This document shows positions 34,244 to 47,950 of a DNA stretch of 64,000 nt, one piece after another; the first letter of the stretch is position 1; every line of letters begins with the position of its first letter. The notes under the pieces were generated by a model. The model was given only the letters and a program-made list of their open reading frames with translations, made no database searches and had not been told where the DNA came from. The position numbers and the translations under genes were made by a program. This stretch comes from Erinaceus europaeus (Eukaryota > Chordata > Mammalia > Eulipotyphla > Erinaceidae), in contig NW_026647256.1 of the NCBI RefSeq assembly GCF_950295315.1, forward strand, positions 22,001 to 86,000, read 5' to 3'.

Positions 34244-37200
34244 GAGCCCTCTGTGATGTCCTAGCCCCTGGCAATCTGTGCTGGCCACACTGGCACTGGG
34301 CAGCCCAACTGCCCTGCCACTAGGTCAGGCAACAGCGCCCAGACGCCTGGGCCCTGGCACAGAGGGACGGAAGGATGGGAAGACAGTGCTGACCGACGAG
34401 GGACCTCAGGGCTGGCAGCCAAGAGAAGACAGGTGGAGGTGCGCCCGGGATCCAGGGAGCCCAGGCCAGAGCTGCCTGTATGCCTGCCTGCCTTCCTGGA
34501 TGTCTGTATGCTGCCTTTGTCCAGGTAGGTTTCTCAGGTCCCCTCCAATCCTGTCCTCTCCTGTCCTCACCATCCCCTCCCCTCTCCTCTCCTCCGCACT
34601 TTGCTTCTCTCCTTTGTCTGTCCTCTCTTCCAGGTGCCCTGCTCACCAGCTCCAGCACTTGTGATGGTTCTCCAGTGACAGCTGTTCGCAACCCCTTCCA
34701 CCCCCTGCCTGCCCCAAATGTGACCCAGCTCACAGGGCCTCCGGCTCACCCCACCCAAACCCACACGCCCCAACACATTCCCTGGTTCAGCCCCTCTGCC
34801 CTATTCAGCCAAACCGGCCCCTTTGCAACCTACCTATGCATCGTTGTTTCTCCTCACCATTCAAGGAGAGATCTCCTTTTGTACTTAGCTTGGTTGACTG
34901 GTGGATGGATGGATGGATGGATGGATGGATGGATGGATGGATGGATGGATAGATGTATGGGTGGATGGATGGATGGATGGACAGGTCAATGGATCGGTTT
35001 TGTAGAGGCAGAGTACCATATAGGGGTACTGGAGACCGCTGGTGTCAGATCCTTAGTCAATATCAAATGTAAAACATTAATTCATCAATAACAAAAATGA
35101 ATAAGCACCTAAATAAATAAATAAATAAATGAATAAAAATAAAAACTGGGTTAAAAAATACATGGCGTCTTTGCCTTTCTGCATATGGAATGCTGTGAGG
35201 ATCTTAACAAGGAAAGCATTGTCCTGAGTAGCCCATTTGAAGTCGTGGAATATTTCCTTTTCCTTTTTCTTTTTTTACTTTCCATTTTCTTGATTATTCA
35301 CTGGAATAAATAGACAGCAATTGAGAGGGAAGGGAGGTAGAGAGAGTTTGAGACACAGAGAGAGACACCTGCAGCACTTCCGCACCACTTGTAAAGATTT
35401 CCCCTGGCAGGTGGGAACCAGGGTGTTGAAGCCCAGTCCTCCTGCATTGTAACATGAGTGCTTAGCTGGGTTTGGCACCACCTGGTACCCTTGATGGGAC
35501 ACTATTTTTTTAGCAATGAAAAGAAATTCTCGGGGCAAGGTAATAAATAAATGAAGAAGTAAATAAAAGTGCATTTACATTAACTCAGTGGAAACACACA
35601 GGGACATATACGTCTCTGTTACCTGTATTACTTCTTCATGTATGGATTGATTGCCTCAAGGGGTTATTGCCACAGCTGAGTGCCTGTGCCACGAATAATC
35701 CACAGCTCCTGCACTCCATTTGTTCCCCTTTCGCTGCCCTTGTTGCTTGGTCACTGTGGTGGTTATTGTTGTTGTTGTTGTTGTTGTTGTTGTTACTGAC
35801 CTTGCATCTGACAGACACAAAAGGAGAGAGCAGAGGAAATACAGGGTGGGAGAGAAAGATAGAGCTCCTAAAGACCTGCTTCACCCCCTGTAAAGCGACT
35901 CCCCTGCAGGTGGCGGTCTGGGGGCCAGACCCCAAATCCTTCCACCTGTCCCCTCTATTCGTAGGCGCCACAAGCCCTTAACCCTCTGACATACCGCCAA
36001 ACCTTCCTGGATTTACTTTTGAAGGCAGTATCACCTGCCTCTTTTTGAATCCTCATTATCCTGACGGTCAGTCCTGGAGACAGTGTCATGACACGACACA
36101 CGGAGATCTCTGTTATCAGAGAGGACCTGGAACAGCTGCTGGGCTTCTAGTGCCAGGGCAGGAGCAACTCCCCATCCACCCTCCACGGAGTCCACCTGCC
36201 TGCATTTTGGTCCTTTTCCCTCCAAAAAAGATTTTTCCCTTTTTTCACTTTGAAAAAGGCAGCAGACAGGTTACCCAGGCAGGGGAAAAAAAATAAAAAG
36301 CCTTTTTTTTTTTTTTTTTTTTTTTTTACCGAAGTGAATGACCATCTTCTGGGAAGTATAGGTTTTGAACCTGAAAACTCTGTCTGTCTGTCTCTTAGTC
36401 CACAGAAAGAGCCACTAGCCCAGCCAGGTCTCACACGCAGATGGGGTGTTTTTGCCAGTCAAAGGTCTGCACAGCGCACTAGGGATTGGGCGACCTGAGA
36501 CCCAAATGTTACATTGTAGATGGACTGTTTGCAGTTCTTGCTCCCCAGGACATTGGACTGTCTCAACTCCCTCCCCTACAGCATGAAAAAAAGACTCTTG
36601 ACAACCTTGGAGCAAATGGAGTGGGGGTGAGGGGAGCTGTTTGCATGTCTGCGCTGCTCATGCCCAGGTGTCTGTGGGGGTGCGTGGCAGAGGCTGTAAG
36701 GGGGCTAGGGGGCAGAAGGAGACTGTTTGAGAGGCAGGCTGCAGGCAGGGGAGCCCAGGAGTGTGTGCAGGGCTGTGTGTGTGGGTGTGGTGGCAGGGGG
36801 TTAGGGCAGGTACCCCTGCTGGATGGTGAGATGGCAGCTGGGCTGTCCCTGGGCCCTCAGGGCTAGAGGGCAGAAGCAGGGTGGCAGTAAAGTAGCTCAG
36901 GGAGGCACACAGTAGATGTTAGTTGGGGAGCTGGGGGACAGAGGGCAAGGTGAAAGGGGGCATCTTTGAGGAGGGCTCTGGACTAGAGAGTGGGGGCAGC
37001 TGGAGGCATGGAAGGTCCCAGGAATCAGGGATTGACAGGAACAGATTCCTGCACCCACCCACTGGATAGAAGCTGCAGCAGCCAGAGCAGCAGCCCTGGC
37101 TTGCCTAGGCCAAGGGCCCTGAGTGAGTCCTTCTGAGGATGAGGAAGAGGAGGAGGGGGTGGAGGAGGTGGAGGAGTAGGAGGAGGAGGAGGAGGAGGAG

Positions 37201-37670
37201 GAAGAGGAGGAGGAAGAAGAAGAGGAGGAGGAGGAGGAGGAGGAGGAGGAGGAGGGGCAGGAGGGCAGCTGTCAGTAGGCAACGGGATTAATAGAGGCCT
37301 CCATTACGGAGGCATGTGTTCAGGCAGGCACCCACCAACCCTCAGGGGCAGCTCAGGGCACCCAGGGACTTGGTGTGGGTATCTCTGGGGCGGGGACTGT
37401 CAGTCAGTCAGCAAGACTGTGTGTCAGTGCACATGGTGGGACAGGGGCCTGGCGGACCTTGGTCCCCCGCCCTGGACTGTCAGATGCCAGCCCCATGCCC
37501 AGACACACACCAATCTGCCCATAGCCCCTTGGCCCGGCCGACCAGCACCTGCTTTGGCCTGGGGCTCTGGCTCTGGTGGCTGGCCACCACCCCTCAGGTC
37601 AAGTTCAGCGTGGGGGTCATGGCTGCTGGTCAACTGGATGGGCGGGGTCCCCGTGGCCTAGCAACCACAG
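34244..37670. repeat. Monomer unit 11 (3427 bp)
   Basis: SINE 1 35275-35490, SINE 2 35653-36007, SINE 3 36303-36408, GGA tract 37135-37257. GGAT 12, T 25. Profile G/G/A/C. It differs from unit 6 by one GGAT copy. Confidence 0.97.
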
Positions 37671-40600
37671 GAGCCCTCTGTGATGTCCTAGCCCCTGGCA
37701 ATCTGTGCTGGCCACACTGGCACTGGGCAGCCCAACTGCCCTGCCACTAGGTCAGGCAACAGCGCCCAGACGCCTGGGCCCTGGCACAGAGGGACGGAAG
37801 GATGGGAAGACAGTGCTGACCGACGAGGGACCTCAGGGCTGGCAGCCAAGAGAAGACAGGTGGAGGTGCGCCCGGGATCCAGGGAGCCCAGGCCAGAGCT
37901 GCCTGTATGCCTGCCTGCCTTCCTGGATGTCTGTATGCTGCCTTTGTCCAGGTAGGTTTCTCAGGTCCCCTCCAATCCTGTCCTCTCCTGTCCTCACCAT
38001 CCCCTCCCCTCTCCTCTCCTCCGCACTTTGCTTCTCTCCTTTGTCTGTCCTCTCTTCCAGGTGCCCTGCTCACCAGCTCCAGCACTTGTGATGGTTCTCC
38101 AGTGACAGCTGTTCGCAACCCCTTCCACCCCCTGCCTGCCCCAAATGTGACCCAGCTCACAGGGCCTCCGGCTCACCCCACCCAAACCCACACGCCCCAA
38201 CACATTCCCTGGTTCAGCCCCTCTGCCCTATTCAGCCAAACCGGCCCCTTTGCAACCTACCTATGCATCGTTGTTTCTCCTCACCATTCAAGGAGAGATC
38301 TCCTTTTGTACTTAGCTTGGTTGACTGGTGGATGGATGGATGGATGGATGGATGGATGGATGGATGGATGGATAGATGTATGGGTGGATGGATGGATGGA
38401 TGGACAGGTCAATGGATCGGTTTTGTAGAGGCAGAGTACCATATAGGGGTACTGGAGACCGCTGGTGTCAGATCCTTAGTCAATATCAAATGTAAAACAT
38501 TAATTCATCAATAACAAAAATGAATAAGCACCTAAATAAATAAATAAATAAATAAATGAATAAAAATAAAAACTGGGTTAAAAAATACATGGCGTCTTTG
38601 CCTTTCTGCATATGGAATGCTGTGAGGATCTTAACAAGGAAAGCATTGTCCTGAGTAGCCCATTTGAAGTCCTGGAATATTTCCTTTTCCTTTTTCTTTT
38701 TTTACTTTCCATTTTCTTGATTATTCACTGGAATAAATAGACAGCAATTGAGAGGGAAGGGAGGTAGAGAGAGTTTGAGACACAGAGAGAGACACCTGCA
38801 GCACTTCCGCACCACTTGTAAAGATTTCCCCTGGCAGGTGGGAACCAGGGTGTTGAAGCCCAGTCCTCCTGCATTGTAACATGAGTGCTTAGCTGGGTTT
38901 GGCACCACCTGGTACCCTTGATGGGACACTATTTTTTTAGCAATGAAAAGAAATTCTCGGGGCAAGGTAATAAATAAATGAAGAAGTAAATAAAAGTGCA
39001 TTTACATTAACTCAGTGGAAACACACAGGGACATATACGTCTCTGTTACCTGTATTACTTCTTCATGTATGGATTGATTGCCTCAAGGGGTTATTGCCAC
39101 AGCTGAGTGCCTGTGCCACGAATAATCCACAGCTCCTGCACTCCATTTGTTCCCCTTTCGCTGCCCTTGTTGCTTGGTCACTGTGGTGGTTATTGTTGTT
39201 GTTGTTGTTGTTGTTGTTGTTACTGACCTTGCATCTGACAGACACAAAAGGAGAGAGCAGAGGAAATACAGGGTGGGAGAGAAAGATAGAGCTCCTAAAG
39301 ACCTGCTTCACCCCCTGTAAAGCGACTCCCCTGCAGGTGGCGGTCTGGGGGCCAGACCCCAAATCCTTCCACCTGTCCCCTCTATTCGTAGGCGCCACAA
39401 GCCCTTAACCCTCTGACATACCGCCAAACCTTCCTGGATTTACTTTTGAAGGCAGTATCACCTGCCTCTTTTTGAATCCTCATTATCCTGACGGTCAGTC
39501 CTGGAGACAGTGTCATGACACGACACACGGAGATCTCTGTTATCAGAGAGGACCTGGAACAGCTGCTGGGGTTCTAGTGCCAGGGCAGGAGCAACTCCCC
39601 ATCCACCCTCCACGGAGTCCACCTGCCTGCATTTTGGTCCTTTTCCCTCCAAAAAAGATTTTTCCCTTTTTTCACTTTGAAAAAGGCAGCAGACAGGTTA
39701 CCCAGGCAGGGGAAAAAAAATAAAAAGCCTTTTTTTTTTTTTTTTTTTTTTTACCGAAGTGAATGACCATCTTCTGGGAAGTATAGGTTTTGAACCTGAA
39801 AACTCTGTCTGTCTGTCTCTTAGTCCACAGAAAGAGCCACTAGCCCAGCCAGGTCTCACACGCAGATGGGGTGTTTTTGCCAGTCAAAGGTCTGCACAGC
39901 GCACTAGGGATTGGGCGACCTGAGACCCAAATGTTACATTGTAGATGGACTGTTTGCAGTTCTTGCTCCCCAGGACATTGGACTGTCTCAACTCCCTCCC
40001 CTACAGCATGAAAAAAAGACTCTTGACAACCTTGGAGCAAATGGAGTGGGGGTGAGGGGAGCTGTTTGCATGTCTGCGCTGCTCATGCCCAGGTGTCTGT
40101 GGGGGTGCGTGGCAGAGGCTGTAAGGGGGCTAGGGGGCAGAAGGAGACTGTTTGAGAGGCAGGCTGCAGGCAGGGGAGCCCAGGAGTGTGTGCAGGGCTG
40201 TGTGTGTGGGTGTGGTGGCAGGGGGTTAGGGCAGGTACCCCTGCTGGATGGTGAGATGGCAGCTGGGCTGTCCCTGGGCCCTCAGGGCTAGAGGGCAGAA
40301 GCAGGGTGGCAGTAAAGTAGCTCAGGGAGGCACACAGTAGATGTTAGTTGGGGAGCTGGGGGACAGAGGGCAAGGTGAAAGGGGGCATCTTTGAGGAGGG
40401 CTCTGGACTAGAGAGTGGGGGCAGCTGGAGGCATGGAAGGTCCCAGGAATCAGGGATTGACAGGAACAGATTCCTGCACCCACCCACTGGATAGAAGCTG
40501 CAGCAGCCAGAGCAGCAGCCCTGGCTTGCCTAGGCCAAGGGCCCTGAGTGAGTCCTTCTGAGGATGAGGAAGAGGAGGAGGGGGTGGAGGAGGTGGAGGA

Positions 40601-41095
40601 GTAGGAGGAGGAGGAGGAGGAGGAGGAAGAGGAGGAGGAAGAAGAAGAGGAGGAGGAGGAGGAGGAGGAGGAGGAGGAGGGGCAGGAGGGCAGCTGTCAG
40701 TAGGCAACGGGATTAATAGAGGCCTCCATTACGGAGGCATGTGTTCAGGCAGGCACCCACCAACCCTCAGGGGCAGCTCAGGGCACCCAGGGACTTGGTG
40801 TGGGTATCTCTGGGGCGGGGACTGTCAGTCAGTCAGCAAGACTGTGTGTCAGTGCACATGGTGGGACAGGGGCCTGGCGGACCTTGGTCCCCCGCCCTGG
40901 ACTGTCAGATGCCAGCCCCATGCCCAGACACACACCAATCTGCCCATAGCCCCTTGGCCCGGCCGACCAGCACCTGCTTTGGCCTGGGGCTCTGGCTCTG
41001 GTGGCTGGCCACCACCCCTCAGGTCAAGTTCAGCGTGGGGGTCATGGCTGCTGGTCAACTGGATGGGCGGGGTCCCCGTGGCCTAGCAACCACAG
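37671..41095. repeat. Monomer unit 12 (3425 bp, extra AAAT)
   Basis: SINE 1 38702-38917, SINE 2 39080-39434, SINE 3 39730-39833, GGA tract 40560-40682. GGAT 11, T 23. Profile G/C/A/G plus the extra AAAT copy, as in unit 7. Confidence 0.97.
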
Positions 41096-44000
41096 GAGCC
41101 CTCTGTGATGTCCTAGCCCCTGGCAATCTGTGCTGGCCACACTGGCACTGGGCAGCCCAACTGCCCTGCCACTAGGTCAGGCAACAGTGCCCAGACGCCT
41201 GGGCCCTGGCACAGAGGGACGGAAGGATGGGAAGACAGTGCTGACCGACGAGGGACCTCAGGGCTGGCAGCCAAGAGAAGACAGGTGGAGGTGCGCCCGG
41301 GATCCATGGAGCCCAGGCCAGAGCTGCCTGTATGCCTGCCTGCCTTCCTGGATGTCTGTATGCTGCCTTTGTCCAGGTAGGTTTCTCAGGTCCCCTCCAA
41401 TCCTGTCCTCTCCTGTCCTCACCATCCCCTCCCCTCTCCTCTCCTCCGCACTTTGCTTCTCTCCTTTGTCTGTCCTCTCTTCCAGGTGCCCTGCTCACCA
41501 GCTCCAGCACTTGTGATGGTTCTCCAGTGACAGCTGTTCGCAACCCCTTCCACCCCCTGCCTGCCCCAAATGTGACCCAGCTCACAGGGCCTCCGGCTCA
41601 CCCCACCCAAACCCACACGCCCCAACACATTCCCTGGTTCAGCCCCTCTGCCCTATTCAGCCAAACCGGCCCCTTTGCAACCTACCTATGCATCGTTGTT
41701 TCTCCTCACCATTCAAGGAGAGATCTCCTTTTGTACTTAGCTTGGTTGACTGGTGGATGGATGGATGGATGGATGGATGGATGGATGGATGGATGGATGG
41801 ATGGATAGATGTATGGGTGGATGGATGGATGGATGGACAGGTCAATGGATCGGTTTTGTAGAGGCAGAGTACCATATAGGGGTACTGGAGACCGCTGGTG
41901 TCAGATCCTTAGTCAATATCAAATGTAAAACATTAATTCATCAATAACAAAAATGAATAAGCACCTAAATAAATAAATAAATAAATGAATAAAAATAAAA
42001 ACTGGGTTAAAAAATACATGGCGTCTTTGCCTTTCTGCATATGGAATGCTGTGAGGATCTTAACAAGGAAAGCATTGTCCTGAGTAGCCCATTTGAAGTC
42101 CTGGAATATTTCCTTTTCCTTTTTCTTTTTTTACTTTCCATTTTCTTGATTATTCACTGGAATAAATAGACAGCAATTGAGAGGGAAGGGAGGTAGAGAG
42201 AGTTTGAGACACAGAGAGAGACACCTGCAGCACTTCCGCACCACTTGTAAAGATTTCCCCTGGCAGGTGGGAACCAGGGTGTTGAAGCCCAGTCCTCCTG
42301 CATTGTAACATGAGTGCTTAGCTGGGTTTGGCACCACCTGGTACCCTTGATGGGACACTATTTTTTTAGCAATGAAAAGAAATTCTCGGGGCAAGGTAAT
42401 AAATAAATGAAGAAGTAAATAAAAGTGCATTTACATTAACTCAGTGGAAACACACAGGGACATATACGTCTCTGTTACCTGTATTACTTCTTCATGTATG
42501 GATTGATTGCCTCAAGGGGTTATTGCCACAGCTGAGTGCCTGTGCCACGAATAATCCACAGCTCCTGCACTCCATTTGTTCCCCTTTCGCTGCCCTTGTT
42601 GCTTGGTCACTGTGGTGGTTATTGTTGTTGTTGTTGTTGTTGTTGTTGTTACTGACCTTGCATCTGACAGACACAAAAGGAGAGAGCAGAGGAAATACAG
42701 GGTGGGAGAGAAAGATAGAGCTCCTAAAGACCTGCTTCACCCCCTGTAAAGCGACTCCCCTGCAGGTGGCGGTCTGGGGGCCAGACCCCAAATCCTTCCA
42801 CCTGTCCCCTCTATTCGTAGGCGCCACAAGCCCTTAACCCTCTGACATACCGCCAAACCTTCCTGGATTTACTTTTGAAGGCAGTATCACCTGCCTCTTT
42901 TTGAATCCTCATTATCCTGACGGTCAGTCCTGGAGACAGTGTCATGACACGACACACGGAGATCTCTGTTATCAGAGAGGACCTGGAACAGCTGCTGGGC
43001 TTCTAGTGCCAGGGCAGGAGCAACTCCCCATCCACCCTCCACGGAGTCCACCTGCCTGCATTTTGGTCCTTTTCCCTCCAAAAAAGATTTTTCCCTTTTT
43101 TCACTTTGAAAAAGGCAGCAGACAGGTTACCCAGGCAGGGGAAAAAAAATAAAAAGCCTTTTTTTTTTTTTTTTTTTTTACCGAAGTGAATGACCATCTT
43201 CTGGGAAGTATAGGTTTTGAACCTGAAAACTCTGTCTGTCTGTCTCTTAGTCCACAGAAAGAGCCACTAGCCCAGCCAGGTCTCACACGCAGATGGGGTG
43301 TTTTTGCCAGTCAAAGGTCTGCACAGCGCACTAGGGATTGGGCGACCTGAGACCCAAATGTTACATTGTAGATGGACTGTTTGCAGTTCTTGCTCCCCAG
43401 GACATTGGACTGTCTCAACTCCCTCCCCTACAGCATGAAAAAAAGACTCTTGACAACCTTGGAGCAAATGGAGTGGGGGTGAGGGGAGCTGTTTGCATGT
43501 CTGCGCTGCTCATGCCCAGGTGTCTGTGGGGGTGCGTGGCAGAGGCTGTAAGGGGGCTAGGGGGCAGAAGGAGACTGTTTGAGAGGCAGGCTGCAGGCAG
43601 GGGAGCCCAGGAGTGTGTGCAGGGCTGTGTGTGTGGGTGTGGTGGCAGGGGGTTAGGGCAGGTACCCCTGCTGGATGGTGAGATGGCAGCTGGGCTGTCC
43701 CTGGGCCCTCAGGGCTAGAGGGCAGAAGCAGGGTGGCAGTAAAGTAGCTCAGGGAGGCACACAGTAGATGTTAGTTGGGGAGCTGGGGGACAGAGGGCAA
43801 GGTGAAAGGGGGCATCTTTGAGGAGGGCTCTGGACTAGAGAGTGGGGGCAGCTGGAGGCATGGAAGGTCCCAGGAATCAGGGATTGACAGGAACAGATTC
43901 CTGCACCCACCCACTGGATAGAAGCTGCAGCAGCCAGAGCAGCAGCCCTGGCTTGCCTAGGCCAAGGGCCCTGAGTGAGTCCTTCTGAGGATGAGGAAGA

Positions 44001-44522
44001 GGAGGAGGGGGTGGAGGAGGTGGAGGAGTAGGAGGAGGAGGAGGAGGAGGAGGAAGAGGAGGAGGAAGAAGAAGAGGAGGAGGAGGAGGAGGAGGAGGAG
44101 GAGGAGGGGCAGGAGGGCAGCTGTCAGTAGGCAACGGGATTAATAGAGGCCTCCATTATGGAGGCATGTGTTCAGGCAGGCACCCACCAACCCTCAGGGG
44201 CAGCTCAGGGCACCCAGGGACTTGGTGTGGGTATCTCTGGGGCGGGGACTGTCAGTCAGTCAGCAAGACTGTGTGTCAGTGCACATGGTGGGACAGGGGC
44301 CTGGCGGACCTTGGTCCCCCGCCCTGGACTGTCAGATGCCAGCCCCATGCCCAGACACACACCAATCTGCCCATAGCCCCTTGGCCCGGCCGACCAGCAC
44401 CTGCTTTGGCCTGGGGCTCTGGCTCTGGTGGCTGGCCACCACCCCTCAGGTCAAGTTCAGCGTGGGGGTCATGGCTGCTGGTCAACTGGATGGGCGGGGT
44501 CCCCGTGGCCTAGCAACCACAG
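41096..44522. repeat. Monomer unit 13 (3427 bp)
   Basis: SINE 1 42131-42346, SINE 2 42509-42863, SINE 3 43159-43260, GGA tract 43987-44109. GGAT 13, T 21. Profile T/C/A/C. It has two private C-to-T changes at CpG sites, 41188 and 44159. Confidence 0.97.
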
Positions 44523-47500
44523 GAGCCCTCTGTGATGTCCTAGCCCCTGGCAATCTGTGCTGGCCACACTGGCACTGGGCAGCCCAACTGCCCTGCCACT
44601 AGGTCAGGCAACAGCGCCCAGACGCCTGGGCCCTGGCACAGAGGGACGGAAGGATGGGAAGACAGTGCTGACCGACGAGGGACCTCAGGGCTGGCAGCCA
44701 AGAGAAGACAGGTGGAGGTGCGCCCGGGATCCAGGGAGCCCAGGCCAGAGCTGCCTGTATGCCTGCCTGCCTTCCTGGATGTCTGTATGCTGCCTTTGTC
44801 CAGGTAGGTTTCTCAGGTCCCCTCCAATCCTGTCCTCTCCTGTCCTCACCATCCCCTCCCCTCTCCTCTCCTCCGCACTTTGCTTCTCTCCTTTGTCTGT
44901 CCTCTCTTCCAGGTGCCCTGCTCACCAGCTCCAGCACTTGTGATGGTTCTCCAGTGACAGCTGTTCGCAACCCCTTCCACCCCCTGCCTGCCCCAAATGT
45001 GACCCAGCTCACAGGGCCTCCGGCTCACCCCACCCAAACCCACACGCCCCAACACATTCCCTGGTTCAGCCCCTCTGCCCTATTCAGCCAAACCGGCCCC
45101 TTTGCAACCTACCTATGCATCGTTGTTTCTCCTCACCATTCAAGGAGAGATCTCCTTTTGTACTTAGCTTGGTTGACTGGTGGATGGATGGATGGATGGA
45201 TGGATGGATGGATGGATGGATGGATGGATGGATGGATAGATGTATGGGTGGATGGATGGATGGATGGACAGGTCAATGGATCGGTTTTGTAGAGGCAGAG
45301 TACCATATAGGGGTACTGGAGACCGCTGGTGTCAGATCCTTAGTCAATATCAAATGTAAAACATTAATTCATCAATAACAAAAATGAATAAGCACCTAAA
45401 TAAATAAATAAATAAATGAATAAAAATAAAAACTGGGTTAAAAAATACATGGCGTCTTTGCCTTTCTGCATATGGAATGCTGTGAGGATCTTAACAAGGA
45501 AAGCATTGTCCTGAGTAGCCCATTTGAAGTCCTGGAATATTTCCTTTTCCTTTTTCTTTTTTTACTTTCCATTTTCTTGATTATTCACTGGAATAAATAG
45601 ACAGCAATTGAGAGGGAAGGGAGGTAGAGAGAGTTTGAGACACAGAGAGAGACACCTGCAGCACTTCCGCACCACTTGTAAAGATTTCCCCTGGCAGGTG
45701 GGAACCAGGGTGTTGAAGCCCAGTCCTCCTGCATTGTAACATGAGTGCTTAGCTGGGTTTGGCACCACCTGGTACCCTTGATGGGACACTATTTTTTTAG
45801 CAATGAAAAGAAATTCTCGGGGCAAGGTAATAAATAAATGAAGAAGTAAATAAAAGTGCATTTACATTAACTCAGTGGAAACACACAGGGACATATACGT
45901 CTCTGTTACCTGTATTACTTCTTCATGTATGGATTGATTGCCTCAAGGGGTTATTGCCACAGCTGAGTGCCTGTGCCACGAATAATCCACAGCTCCTGCA
46001 CTCCATTTGTTCCCCTTTCGCTGCCCTTGTTGCTTGGTCACTGTGGTGGTTATTGTTGTTGTTGTTGTTGTTGTTGTTGTTACTGACCTTGCATCTGACA
46101 GACACAAAAGGAGAGAGCAGAGGAAATACAGGGTGGGAGAGAAAGATAGAGCTCCTAAAGACCTGCTTCACCCCCTGTAAAGCGACTCCCCTGCAGGTGG
46201 CGGTCTGGGGGCCAGACCCCAAATCCTTCCACCTGTCCCCTCTATTCGTAGGCGCCACAAGCCCTTAACCCTCTGACATACCGCCAAACCTTCCTGGATT
46301 TACTTTTGAAGGCAGTATCACCTGCCTCTTTTTGAATCCTCATTATCCTGACGGTCAGTCCTGGAGACAGTGTCATGACACGACACACGGAGATCTCTGT
46401 TATCAGAGAGGACCTGGAACAGCTGCTGGGCTTCTAGTGCCAGGGCAGGAGCAACTCCCCATCCACCCTCCACGGAGTCCACCTGCCTGCATTTTGGTCC
46501 TTTTCCCTCCAAAAAAGATTTTTCCCTTTTTTCACTTTGAAAAAGGCAGCAGACAGGTTACCCAGGCAGGGGAAAAAAAATAAAAAGCCTTTTTTTTTTT
46601 TTTTTTTTTTTTTACCGAAGTGAATGACCATCTTCTGGGAAGTATAGGTTTTGAACCTGAAAACTCTGTCTGTCTGTCTCTTAGTCCACAGAAAGAGCCA
46701 CTAGCCCAGCCAGGTCTCACACGCAGATGGGGTGTTTTTGCCAGTCAAAGGTCTGCACAGCGCACTAGGGATTGGGCGACCTGAGACCCAAATGTTACAT
46801 TGTAGATGGACTGTTTGCAGTTCTTGCTCCCCAGGACATTGGACTGTCTCAACTCCCTCCCCTACAGCATGAAAAAAAGACTCTTGACAACCTTGGAGCA
46901 AATGGAGTGGGGGTGAGGGGAGCTGTTTGCATGTCTGCGCTGCTCATGCCCAGGTGTCTGTGGGGGTGCGTGGCAGAGGCTGTAAGGGGGCTAGGGGGCA
47001 GAAGGAGACTGTTTGAGAGGCAGGCTGCAGGCAGGGGAGCCCAGGAGTGTGTGCAGGGCTGTGTGTGTGGGTGTGGTGGCAGGGGGTTAGGGCAGGTACC
47101 CCTGCTGGATGGTGAGATGGCAGCGGGGCTGTCCCTGGGCCCTCAGGGCTAGAGGGCAGAAGCAGGGTGGCAGTAAAGTAGCTCAGGGAGGCACACAGTA
47201 GATGTTAGTTGGGGAGCTGGGGGACAGAGGGCAAGGTGAAAGGGGGCATCTTTGAGGAGGGCTCTGGACTAGAGAGTGGGGGCAGCTGGAGGCATGGAAG
47301 GTCCCAGGAATCAGGGATTGACAGGAACAGATTCCTGCACCCACCCACTGGATAGAAGCTGCAGCAGCCAGAGCAGCAGCCCTGGCTTGCCTAGGCCAAG
47401 GGCCCTGAGTGAGTCCTTCTGAGGATGAGGAAGAGGAGGAGGGGGTGGAGGAGGTGGAGGAGTAGGAGGAGGAGGAGGAGGAGGAGGAAGAGGAGGAGGA

Positions 47501-47950
47501 AGAAGAAGAGGAGGAGGAGGAGGAGGAGGAGGAGGGGCAGGAGGGCAGCTGTCAGTAGGCAACGGGATTAATAGAGGCCTCCATTACGGAGGCATGTGTT
47601 CAGGCAGGCACCCACCAACCCTCAGGGGCAGCTCAGGGCACCCAGGGACTTGGTGTGGGTATCTCTGGGGCGGGGACTGTCAGTCAGTCAGCAAGACTGT
47701 GTGTCAGTGCACATGGTGGGACAGGGGCCTGGCGGACCTTGGTCCCCCGCCCTGGACTGTCAGATGCCAGCCCCATGCCCAGACACACACCAATCTGCCC
47801 ATAGCCCCTTGGCCCGGCCGACCAGCACCTGCTTTGGCCTGGGGCTCTGGCTCTGGTGGCTGGCCACCACCCCTCAGGTCAAGTTCAGCGTGGGGGTCAT
47901 GGCTGCTGGTCAACTGGATGGGCGGGGTCCCCGTGGCCTAGCAACCACAG
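44523..47950. repeat. Monomer unit 14 (3428 bp)
   Basis: SINE 1 45562-45777, SINE 2 45940-46294, SINE 3 46590-46694, GGA tract 47421-47537 (two triplets short). GGAT 14, T 24. Profile G/C/A/C. It has a private T-to-G at 47125. Confidence 0.97.
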
